A DNA stretch of 21,947 nt, taken from assembly GCA_005281725.1 (NCBI GenBank), contig SSBO01000007.1, positions 412,085 through 434,031 on the forward strand. Reading direction: 5' to 3'. How positions within the stretch are numbered: the first letter of the stretch is position 1; every line of letters starts with the position of its first letter. This document shows positions 1 through 7,614 of this stretch, piece by piece. The notes under the pieces were generated by a model that saw only the letters and a program-made list of their open reading frames with translations, was not told the DNA's origin and did not search any database. The stretch comes from Wuchereria bancrofti (taxonomy: Eukaryota > Nematoda > Chromadorea > Rhabditida > Onchocercidae). Both the position numbers and the translations under genes were made by a program.

Positions 1-214
1 ACATTATTTTAATTTCGTGCTATGTAACAATAAGGCTAACAGATTTGTGAAATTCGATTTGATTACAATTTAAATATGCAAATCATTGCCATTCAAACTC
101 GAAATATTCGTCTCAAATTTGTTTCTTTAGCAACAATTTTATCAATGATAAAAATTCGTTTAATGTCGTCGAATTATTTGATTTAACTTCCAACTAAATT
201 ATTTCATGTTTCAG

Positions 215-382
215 ACATTGAAATGGTGCAAACCGTATGAAATACCAAGCATTATTGATTGTTTGGAAGAATTTTGCGATGAAAGTTTTCCGGAAGAATG
301 GAAACCTACAATTTGTGGTCTCACACGTAATAATTCCGTCAATTCGGCCGCCTTTCCTGAACAACAAAATGTTAATCGATGA
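215..382 (+). CDS. Terminal exon of an unrecognised protein-coding gene (copy 1, 5' part outside window)
   Basis: A strong 3' splice site (atgtttcag, ending at 214) opens an exon that reads in phase 0 for 55 codons to a TGA at 380-382. The peptide starts TLKWCKPYEIPSIIDCLEEF and ends EQQNVNR. It is acidic in the middle, with three Cys and three Trp/Tyr in the first 34 residues, and the tail is Asn/Ser-rich and probably disordered. The other two frames close within a few codons, so phase 0 is the only sensible reading. An AATAAA lies 91 bases after the stop. Earlier exons would be left of base 1. A tiny exon inside the duplicated segment (about 1-25, ending before gtaaca) is possible but unproven. 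I do not recognise the family. An identical exon lies at 7304-7471. Confidence 0.6.
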   Translation, partial: TLKWCKPYEIPSIIDCLEEFCDESFPEEWKPTICGLTRNNSVNSAAFPEQQNVNR

Positions 383-472
383 ACAGAAACAAAAAATCAC
401 AAATCAATATTTATAATTTCTGTTTAAGTGTAGTGATTTTTTTCATTTTGATATTTTAGCAGTTATTTTTCA

Positions 473-478
473 AATAAA
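473..478 (+). promoter_or_regulatory. Probable polyadenylation signal AATAAA for the copy-1 terminal exon
   Basis: AATAAA lies 91 bases downstream of the TGA at 380-382 and is followed by T-rich sequence. At the matching place in copy 2 (about 7563-7568) the hexamer reads AATGAA, so the two copies differ in their likely 3'-end signal. Confidence 0.5.
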
Positions 479-604
479 TATTTCTTATCCTTATCATTTT
501 TTTCATGAAGCAAATTAGAAAATATTCTCTGAAAAAGAATTAATAATTAAAATTAAATAGTGTTTCCTCAATTTTATATTTTTTTTTTTTGTTTTATAAT
601 TTCA

Positions 605-1020
605 TTTTTTTCGGATAATTGAATATATTTACTAAAGATATTGCAAAAAAAAAAAAGATTTGTTGATGTTACGTGGAAAAAATGCGATCAGTAATGAATA
701 ATGCAATATTACAACGATCAGTAATGCAAGTAATACACTGATCAGTAATGCAAGTAATACACTGATCAGTAATGCAAGTAATACCCTGATCAGTAATGCA
801 ATATTACAATGATCAGTAATGCAAGTAATACACTGATCAGTAATGCAAGTAATACACTGATCAGTAATGCAAGTAATACACTGATCAGTAATGCAAGTAA
901 TACACTGATCAGTAATGCAAGTAATACACTGATCAGTAATGCAAGTAATACACTGATCAGTAATGCAAGTAATACACTGATCAGTAATGCAAGTAATACA
1001 CTGATCAGTAATGCAATAAT
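605..1020 (+). repeat. Dispersed element carrying an expanded minisatellite (relative at 4505-4614, inverted)
   Basis: The left flank starting near TTCGGATAATTGAAT (613-627) and the following TACTAAAGATATT, A-run and GTTACGTG blocks are found again, in the same order and on the opposite strand, at 4505-4614. Both copies then run into the GATCAGTAATGCAAGTAATAC-like monomer. This copy has about 14 monomer starts, the other only one to two. I see no terminal inverted repeats or target-site duplication and no coding capacity, so the class is undetermined; a non-autonomous DNA transposon remnant is one possibility. Confidence 0.65.
686..1015 (+). repeat. 24-bp tandem minisatellite, about 14 units
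   Basis: GATCAGTAATG starts at 686, 716, 740, 764, 788, 811, 835, 859, 883, 907, 931, 955, 979 and 1003. Eleven intervals are exactly 24 bases (unit GATCAGTAATGCAAGT followed by AATACACT). The first unit is a 30-base variant and the unit at 788 a 23-base variant, both with ATATTACA in place of AAGTAATACA. Most unit junctions form the 10-bp palindrome ACTGATCAGT. Because 24 is divisible by three, both strands read as repetitive open frames (an eight-residue repeat such as CITDQCIT on the minus strand). These are by-products of the repeat, not genes. Confidence 0.97.
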
Positions 1021-1920
1021 GTCGCTGTTTGGTACATTTAAACAATTAATTATTGTTAATTAATTATTAGTATTATTATTATTTCATGTGTTCATCTGCT
1101 TTCACAACATGGAAAGTTATCATTAGAAATAACGTTTCTTGATAATATGTATATATACAAAGAAAAACAGTCATTTCATTTCGATTAAAGCAGAAAAACA
1201 GACAATTTCCTGGAAAAGAAAATTCGGAAGATTAAATTAGTTAATTTGATGCAAATAAGTTAAGTTTAATATAAATATATAAATACAATTTAAATATACA
1301 ATGATATAAATTGAATATAAATTAGGTTTAACAAAAGTTTAATACAAGTAAATTAATTTAATGTAAATTAATTAAGAAACAAAATTAGGATGCAAAGCAG
1401 AACAATTCAAATGATTTCATCCGAAATTTGCATATTTTCCAGAAGTTTCTGTTTGATGATTTTCGCGGTTTCTTGGAATATTATATAAGAAACTTCCAGC
1501 AGTCATTCCCTTCATTCCTGTTACTTTCTCATTGTTTGCGGTTGGTTTTTAATTTAGCTTTGCTCTTATCTTTTTGAAAATGTTAAATGCGCAAAGGGAT
1601 CACAAGAATTTGCATAACTTTACCGCAAATTCCTTGCATTTCATGTGATTGAGAAGTGATGCAATTAGCAGTTGTTTAGTATTGTTGTTTGAATTGAACT
1701 TTGCTTAGACTGAATTCTGCTCATTCGTTTTCAAGTCATATTGCTGTTTGATTCAGTGGCAAGAATGAGTCAGCAATTAATTAGTATGAGTCAGCGGCTA
1801 ACGTTGTATTTTGTCATTTTGCTGGACGATGTTAGAGACCGCTAATATAGGAAAGATATTGTTGTTTGATTCGTTTTCCACTTCTGTCATGAAAGCTTCG
1901 GGAAGTAAATAGCAAGAATT
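1021..1920. other. Gene-less AT-rich stretch
   Basis: No supported gene. 1021-1380 is very AT-rich with TTAATTAATT and ATATAAAT tracts. From about 1390 to 1900 the composition is less extreme, with a few short open stretches, for example from ATG at 1768 and around 1850-1908. These may be the 5' untranslated or promoter region, or undetected early exons, of the gene that starts at 1921. None has a convincing splice-site pair. Confidence 0.5.
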
Positions 1921-2747
1921 ATGAGTAATTTTAGGATAGCATTTGAGAGTAGTAATATGGAGAAGCGTAGTTTCGAGATTAGCAACAATCGAGACACTTC
2001 GTGTGTCACGCAAGTGGAAGAATCGATTTCCCTTCCTGATATTCATGAATGCAAAAAGGTCGCAGTAACTCTCAGTGAAGGTTAATCTATAATTATGTTT
2101 TCCTTGGCTTTAATTAAAATGGGAATGCTAATAAGTTTCATAATTCTTTCTGAATGTCGCTTCATTTGTTGAAAAATTTAGGCTCACTGTCATTTCCGCA
2201 TCGCCTTATTTATGAAGATAGTATTGGAGTTTTGGAGGAAAACAAACGACTTAAGGCGGAATTATTCAACATAAAGTTACAATTGCTTTCGGTGAAAAAA
2301 CAATTTCCGCCAATGTTTGATAAGGAAGGCAATAACATAACTGAAAAAGTAAATTATTATTGATTTTTCGCCGTTTATTCCTAATTTATTTACTATTTGA
2401 ATGGAATGAAGCTTATGACTTATCAAAGTGATTATGAAAGCTATTGATAATATCACAGTTATCACAGTCATAAATGTTATCATTTGCTTTTCATCTCTTA
2501 ACATCTTCACTTCTAGTACATAGCGGCACTGATTGAATTGAGCAATGAGAAGATTCGACGACTAAAATTGGAGAAATTATGCCACTTAAGCGAGAAAAAA
2601 CTCAATGAACAGCAATTACAACTTGAACGTGAAAAGAATGATCGCGAGACGGAACGTCAGAATCTTCTCATGAAAAAGGGAAGACTTGAAATTAAATTGA
2701 AAGAGATTTATGAACAGTTAAATGGAAATGGTGGTGATAGTGAGTGA
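1921..2747 (+). CDS. Small coiled-coil protein with centrosomin motif 1 (CM1/Cnn_1N)-like segment
   Basis: Three exons join in phase: 1921-2080, 2182-2348 and 2517-2747 (TGA 2745-2747), giving 185 residues. Donors are AAG|gttaat and AAA|gtaaat; acceptors are aatttag and ttctag. The exon 1/2 junction restores a Gly codon (G+GC). Residues 77-89 read LKAELFNIKLQLL, which matches the Cnn_1N core LKxExFNLKL, including the central Phe-Asn (F82, N83). Residues from about 115 to 175 (NEKIRRLKLEKL onward) form a long charged Lys/Glu/Arg/Gln/Leu-rich predicted coiled coil. CM1 proteins (centrosomin, CDK5RAP2, myomegalin, yeast Mto1) recruit or activate gamma-tubulin ring complexes at centrosomes, and an analogous role is inferred here. 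It is far shorter than those relatives, so an upstream part may be missing. The ATG at 1921 follows an in-frame stop at 1906; a second Met (residue 13) is an alternative start. The weakest element is the exon 1 donor. Confidence 0.7.
2064..2138 (+). repeat. Short dispersed repeat, copy at exon 1/intron 1 border (partner 6191-6257)
   Basis: GTAACTCTCARTGAAG, then TTAATYTATAATTATGTTTTC, TTAATTAAA and GATGCTAATAA occur in the same order here and at 6191-6257, with scattered substitutions and a small insertion here. In this copy the repeat spans the last codons of exon 1 and the start of intron 1 of the CM1-like gene, so the splice donor of that exon lies inside repeated sequence. Confidence 0.75.
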
Positions 2748-2792
2748 TATCTAATTGATATCACAGATATTGCAATTTATTATGTGATAAAA

Positions 2793-2798
2793 AATAAA
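2793..2798 (+). promoter_or_regulatory. Probable polyadenylation signal of the CM1-like gene
   Basis: AATAAA lies 46 bases after the TGA at 2745-2747, the usual spacing for compact nematode 3' untranslated regions. It supports the end of the gene model. Confidence 0.6.
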
Positions 2799-4504
2799 AC
2801 TTACTAATTGCATTAAATGGCAAAGAAAATAAATTTCACTAAATTAAAAATTTCATGTTGAAATCAAGAAAAAAATTATATATTAAAGTCAAATTGAAAA
2901 TATATATTAAATTTTATATTGAAACCAAAGGGAAAAAATATTTTCTTTTTATTTCTTTGAAAACCATTGATTTTTTTTCTGCGAATCATTTTTTATTTAA
3001 TATTCAGCCATTCCGTTTTTTTTCCAAATGAAATAGGTTTTTTTAAAAAAAATTTCAAATGAAGTAAATAAAATTCTTCTTTTTGTAAAAAATTTTTTAA
3101 AAAATGAGACGCACACATCAATAAAGCATGTCGTATTATCATTTTTTGTGATTTTCTTCTGTGATTTCAGCAATTTTGTTTGTAATTAACGAATAAATAA
3201 AAATAGCGGAAAAATGTGTTGATTAAAGGTGGAAGGATTGAATATATATTCGAAAAGGCTTAAGGAACTTTATTTTGTGGGTGATATTTAGGAATGACAA
3301 TTGTTGTTATCTCAATTCAAAGATCATCCAAAAAAGAAAGGAAAAATTTAAATTAAAACGTATGATTAAGCAGCTTATTCACGTAAGAAATGTTACTTAA
3401 AAATTAAACTTACAAGTATTAAATGCAGAACAAAAGAAATTTTGCAAAATTGAATATTACGACGAATAACTCATAACGATCTAATTTGCACTTTTCACTT
3501 TAAAAGAAAGCATAATCTTTCTTAACTATTAAAATATTTCAAAATTTATACGCAATTAATGGGATATTTCGAAAATTCACTCATTTCTCTACAAATATGG
3601 TAGAAATAAAGATGAAAAAGCTATGCCTCAATTCTATTCATTTGTAGCAATCCTGAAATTAGGAATTGTGGAACTTTTCGAGTGACAATTTTAAATTTGG
3701 TTTCATTTTTATCCAAATTAATTTGACAATTTTGGAATTTTCAATTTTGCTGCATAATAAGCTAGTTACAGAAATACGATTTGACAATTCCGGCAAGCGA
3801 AAGCGCTACATTGACCTCTTTCTACTTTTTTCAATACACAATTAAAAATCGTGTTTTTAATTTGCTCTTTTCTTCATATTCATCTTTTTTTGCTTATACA
3901 AATGTTCAATCCCTCTATTTCTTTCTCTCTCTTTTTACCTTAATTTACCTATCCATTAGCGAATAGTCACTTCAACTTTGACCATAAACTCGACCTAATT
4001 GTTGTTTAGTAAATACCTCGCAACGGATGAAAATTCTACAACATAGAGATAAGTAAAACAAATCGATCGATTATGCCAGAAATTTGCAGCTAACTTATTG
4101 AGCTGTAAGAATGTAAGTAAGACTAATGATCATAGCTAATTCATTAGTTTAATTAATAAAGTGTTACTGGGAAAATGGATAAAGTGTATATAAAAATAGA
4201 ACGAATATATGCGAGCTTAAATTTTACTTTAAATGGTGTTTAAAAATCACTACTTTACATAATTTAATTATTTTTTTCATCATCTTTAACAATTTTGGCG
4301 ATTAAATATTTCTTTCAGGAATTAAAATTCCTAGAAATTAATTTTAGAATTCAATAAAAGGCCTTGAAATTGTGGTTAAGGTTATACTTACTGCCAGTCG
4401 AAATGATACTGAAAAATGAATAATTCAGATGGTTTAAACATATTTATTTACACTTGCAAAAGAAATAAATTACACCAAAAAAAAGTAGATTTTAAAAATT
4501 TAAC
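2799..4504. other. Gene-less AT-rich intergenic stretch
   Basis: I see no supported gene on either strand. Homopolymer A and T runs are frequent (for example 2960-3110). The longest open frame, at 3781-3966 on the plus strand, would start with TTG and has the Phe/Tyr/Leu/Ser-rich composition of chance frames in T-rich DNA. Short islands of higher GC (around 3790-3815 and 4010-4080) show no splice-site pair. Confidence 0.6.
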
Positions 4505-4614
4505 GAATTACTGATATTGTATTACTTGTATTGCTGATACTGATTATATCTTTTCACGTAACACGTAACTTTTTTTGAAATATTTTTAGTAACAATGCAT
4601 TCAATTATCCGAAC
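4505..4614 (-). repeat. Diverged inverted relative of the 605-1020 element
   Basis: Read on the minus strand from 4614, this segment gives TTCGGATAATTGAAT, a TTACTAAA block, an A-run, GTTACGTG (duplicated here), then AATCAGTATCAGCAATACAA and GTAATACAATATCAGTAAT. This is the same order as 613-760 on the plus strand. The repeat portion corresponds to only one to two of the 24-bp monomers, and they are diverged. It is best read as an older copy of the same dispersed element that did not expand. Confidence 0.65.
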
Positions 4615-5255
4615 AAAAAAACGTTACTACGTGTTAACAAATATAGATTTATTATTTAAGAGAAATATATATAAATGTATTTTGTATTGAATTTCACCGA
4701 TATAAATAATTATTAATTTTGAAAATTAATTTTCTGTTTATTTTTTACAAAGAGATTTATCGAAACGTTAAATTTTGTTAAAATCTTTTATTTTTTTTCT
4801 TCCGCAAGACATTTTGTAATAATACTACTTATCAGTTAATAAAAGCAGTTTTTTATATATTCAAAATTGAAATAAAAATGATAAAAATTAGTTACTACAA
4901 AAATTTGAATTTGGTTTTGGAGAAAAATAATTATGATAAATTATTGCCCCTAATTTTTTTCATAAGTTTCCTGAAAAAAAAAATCATTTACCAAAAAATT
5001 TTCCTATCATTGTTATCATTCAACAATATTTCATTCCAAAATTTACCCAACATATTTACTATCGCACTTTTTGATTGTTCACGTATCGACGTCATATCAC
5101 AATCTTTACCGGTTGCCTCCTTTAATATATTTTTCCGGCACACAGTCAATACGAACATTCCTCATTATTCCGTTGCTAAAGCGGCACTAAAGCTAATCTG
5201 AAATTGCTGATATAATCTGGGAAGTTATCATTCTGGGTGACACTTCTTCATAGTG
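4615..5255. other. AT-rich stretch with an unconvincing open frame
   Basis: A plus-strand frame at 4878-5201 (107 codons) is open. Its first two thirds are Lys/Asn/Ile/Phe-rich, as expected of chance frames in this DNA. The segment 5060-5200 has clearly higher GC and a more balanced composition (for example CSRIDVISQSLPVASFNIFF). It could be a decayed exon, but there is no clear acceptor, no poly(A) signal and no family I recognise, so I do not call it as a gene. Confidence 0.4.
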
Positions 5256-5322
5256 CACATACACACACACACACACACATACAAACACACACATACATAC
5301 ACAAATGCATACATACACAACA
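5256..5322. repeat. CA-rich microsatellite
   Basis: An ACACAC run with interspersed ACATACATAC units. The minus strand reads as a Cys/Val-repeat open frame purely because of the dinucleotide repeat. Confidence 0.95.
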
Positions 5323-5552
5323 AAGAAGTATTTCATTTTGATAAAAGCAAAAAAAGAATTTTCCAACAATTTGCTCAATTTGAGAATAAAATAGAATATT
5401 CAGATCAGTGCATATATTTCATAAATTTCTGGTTTTCATGATTTTCCGGAAAAAAGGCTCCGGTAGACATTCTCTTTATTCTAATCATTTTTTCATTGTT
5501 TCCGTACGGTTTTCATGTTGGACTTCGTTTTGTTGTTTATTGGTAATTGCAG

Positions 5553-6165
5553 ATGCTTAAAGGAGTTATAAGAAGCAATTGGGAAGTTTATACGGGTAAA
5601 TGACATTATTTATTTTTATCATATACTTCCACGGAAATCAAAATTAATGTGCTATAATTTGAAAATGGGACGAATAGAATTGCTCATTGCTTGATTGATC
5701 GGTAAATCTGGATTACCCGAATTATCACCGACAATATTTAGTGGAGATTCTCGGAAATGAATTGAATTTTGAAGTAACTTCGAAGCAGTAATGCATAAGC
5801 ATAAGCTGGGCTATTTGCTTTCGAATTTGAAAGGGAGAAGCTTAAAGAGTAGTAAGTGGATAGGATATTGTGTCGAATATCGAAAAGACATTCTTAGCAC
5901 GTTGAAGTCATAAGCAATTGACCTGGAGATGACATTCAGCGCCGGAAAAGAACGAATCTTCAAAGGATTTTAAAGGAATGAAACAAAAGAGGAAGTTAAT
6001 GCGTTTGGACGAATTCGATTCGATGTATTCTTTAATTCAACAGTACGTCCAACAGAAGTGACACTTCCACCAGATGATCGATTGTGGCGTAAAAATGCGA
6101 CAATTTAGTTTAGTGAACAGTTGACATCATTTAATATTTACTGCTTCGTCATTCCTTTTTATTAA
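5553..6165 (+). pseudogene. Degenerate or fragmentary coding region (alternative: small three-exon gene 5553-6061)
   Basis: This block is visibly richer in G and C than its flanks and holds coding-like peptides. Reading 1: one frame from 5572 to 6162 is interrupted by stops at 5692, 5758, 5770, 5911, 5971 and 6106. Its long pieces include HKHKLGYLLSNLKGRSLKSS, KWIGYCVEYRKDILSTLKS (5791-5910) and FGRIRFDVFFNSTVRPTEVT (from 6004), as in a gene decayed by point mutation. A second frame carries YPNYHRQYLVEILGNELNFE (from 5714), implying frameshifts as well. Reading 2: exons 5553-5595, 5789-5851 and 5940-6061 have gtaaat/gcag and gtaagt/ttcag borders and matching phases, giving about 75 residues ending SMYSLIQQYVQQK. 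I cannot decide between these from sequence alone and recognise no family. Its 3' end runs into the short dispersed repeat at 6191. Confidence 0.35.
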
Positions 6166-6190
6166 GCACGAAACTAATACATAATCAAAC

Positions 6191-6257
6191 GGTAACTCTC
6201 AATGAAGTTTAATTTATAATTATGTTTTCTTTTAATTAAAGTTGGATGCTAATAAAG
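6191..6257 (+). repeat. Short dispersed repeat (partner 2064-2138)
   Basis: Shares the ordered blocks GTAACTCTCAATGAAG, TTAATTTATAATTATGTTTT and TTAATTAAAGTTGGATGCTAATAA with 2064-2138. Here it lies just after the degenerate coding region and is not part of any supported exon. Confidence 0.75.
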
Positions 6258-6678
6258 CTGAGAAATGTTAATTCAAGTTCAATTCATTTCATTTTTATCC
6301 AACAAATGGCCTTTACGTAAAATATAATTCTGCCGTGTATGTATCATTTTTAAAAATTATAATAATAGATTCTATAAAAACATATAGATTCTATAAAAAA
6401 ATAATAGGTGATAAAATGATAAATCGTTTACAATGTTTTAGCATTTCCAACTTATTTTCACTTTTAAAATGAATTATATTCGTTAATATATCCATTAAAT
6501 ATAACCTTTTAGATTTATGCAAATAATATTATTTTTGGTAATTATAACAATAAATTTTGCAAAAATTTAATTATCGAAATTGTACTGAGATTTTAGATTT
6601 TTTTTAAAGTCGTTAAATTGATTCTCTAAATTTATTTTTACGTGTCGTAATAAGCCATTGTGTTGATCATTTAATCAG

Positions 6679-6793
6679 TATGTTAGCGTTGTTGTTACGA
6701 TTAAATATTTCAAGAAAATTTTGGTTGAAGAATCGTTTCCGGAAACGGATGAGAATTATTCTCGGAAATATTGGATGAGGATCGTTTTTAGCA
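6679..6793 (+). other. Exon-like block, unassigned
   Basis: Between an acceptor-like tttaatcag (ending 6678) and a strong donor-like A|gtgagt (from 6794) is a 115-base open stretch coding YVSVVVTIKYFKKILVEESF followed by PETDENYSRKYWMRIVFS. Its composition is more protein-like than the surrounding DNA. Its exit phase (1) does not fit the entry phase (0) of the terminal exon at 7304, so the two cannot simply be joined. It may be an exon of another transcript, part of the decayed region upstream, or chance. Confidence 0.2.
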
Positions 6794-7089
6794 GTGAGTG
6801 AGAATCAGTCCCGAAAGAGAAATTGGAAGTATTGTCAAAATAGATATATGTAACAAATGATTGAATTTGTAAAAAAAGCTATCCGGAATGCTTGAAGGAT
6901 TTAATAATCCGGATCTCTTCTCTTCCTGTTTTCCTTTCATTAGTTTAGAATGTCTTCAATATTCGATAACTCTTTCCCATAATTAAGATTAATCATAATT
7001 TTCTCATATTTTTGATAATTATTGCAATTCTTTTGAGTCAGTTGCTATTAACAATTATGCTTTATTTCATTAATTTGATAATATTTAGG

Positions 7090-7614
7090 ACATTATTTTA
7101 ATTTCGTGCTATGTAACAATAAGGCTAACAGATTTGTGAAATTCGATTTGATTACAATTTAAATATGCAAATCATTGCCATTCAAACTCGAAATATTCGT
7201 CTCAAATTTGTTTCTTTAGCAACAATTTTATCAATGATAAAAATTCGTTTAATGTCGTCGAATTATTTGATTTAACTTCCAACTAAATTATTTCATGTTT
7301 CAGACATTGAAATGGTGCAAACCGTATGAAATACCAAGCATTATTGATTGTTTGGAAGAATTTTGCGATGAAAGTTTTCCGGAAGAATGGAAACCTACAA
7401 TTTGTGGTCTCACACGTAATAATTCCGTCAATTCGGCCGCCTTTCCTGAACAACAAAATGTTAATCGATGAACAGAAACAAAAAATCACAAATCAATATT
7501 TATAATTTCTGTTTAAGTGTAGTGATTTTTTTTCATTTTGATATTTTAGCAGTTATTCTTCAAATGAATATTTGTTATTCCTATCACTTTTTTTCACATT
7601 ATTAAATTAGAAAT
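7090..7614 (+). repeat. Segmental duplication, copy 2 (partner 1-525)
   Basis: Identical to bases 1 to about 440 of the window, then increasingly diverged to about 7614. Its left border follows tatttagg at 7082-7089. The full left extent cannot be judged because the partner is cut by the window edge. Confidence 0.93.
7304..7471 (+). CDS. Terminal exon of an unrecognised gene (copy 2)
   Basis: Same 56-codon exon as 215-382, with an identical nucleotide sequence, the same atgtttcag acceptor and TGA at 7469-7471. No upstream exon that joins in phase is evident in the 1 kb before it. The block at 6679-6793 leaves in phase 1, whereas this exon needs phase 0. The likely poly(A) signal of copy 1 is altered here to AATGAA. 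It could be a live tandem paralogue with unrecognised upstream exons, a partial duplicate without its own promoter, or an assembly duplicate. Function unknown. Confidence 0.45.
   Translation, partial: TLKWCKPYEIPSIIDCLEEFCDESFPEEWKPTICGLTRNNSVNSAAFPEQQNVNR

Larger units (their letters stand above)
1..525 (+). repeat. Segmental duplication, copy 1 (partner 7090-7614)
   Basis: The sequence from base 1 recurs at 7090 onward (offset 7089). I see no difference over about the first 440 bases, which cover intron sequence, a complete terminal exon and the start of the 3' untranslated region. A one-base T-run difference follows (7 versus 8 T). Then substitutions accumulate to about base 525, where similarity fades at very roughly 80 percent. 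The duplication may extend left of the window because it begins exactly at base 1. That position suggests a contig edge, so an assembly cause is possible. Confidence 0.93.

Noticed and set aside
194..400. Minus-strand open frame (and its twin at 7283-7489)
   Set aside because: It is the antisense shadow of the plus-strand terminal exon, which has a proper acceptor, a stop and a poly(A) signal.
605..1020. CRISPR-like array
   Set aside because: The repeats are contiguous 24-bp units without unique spacers, in a eukaryotic context.
632..1045. Long minus-strand open frame with CITDQ repeats, and the matching plus-strand frame
   Set aside because: Both are produced by the 24-bp tandem repeat, whose length is a multiple of three. 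There is no start context, splice signal or non-repeat coding sequence.
5193..5378. Minus-strand Cys/Val-rich frame
   Set aside because: It is created by the CA microsatellite.
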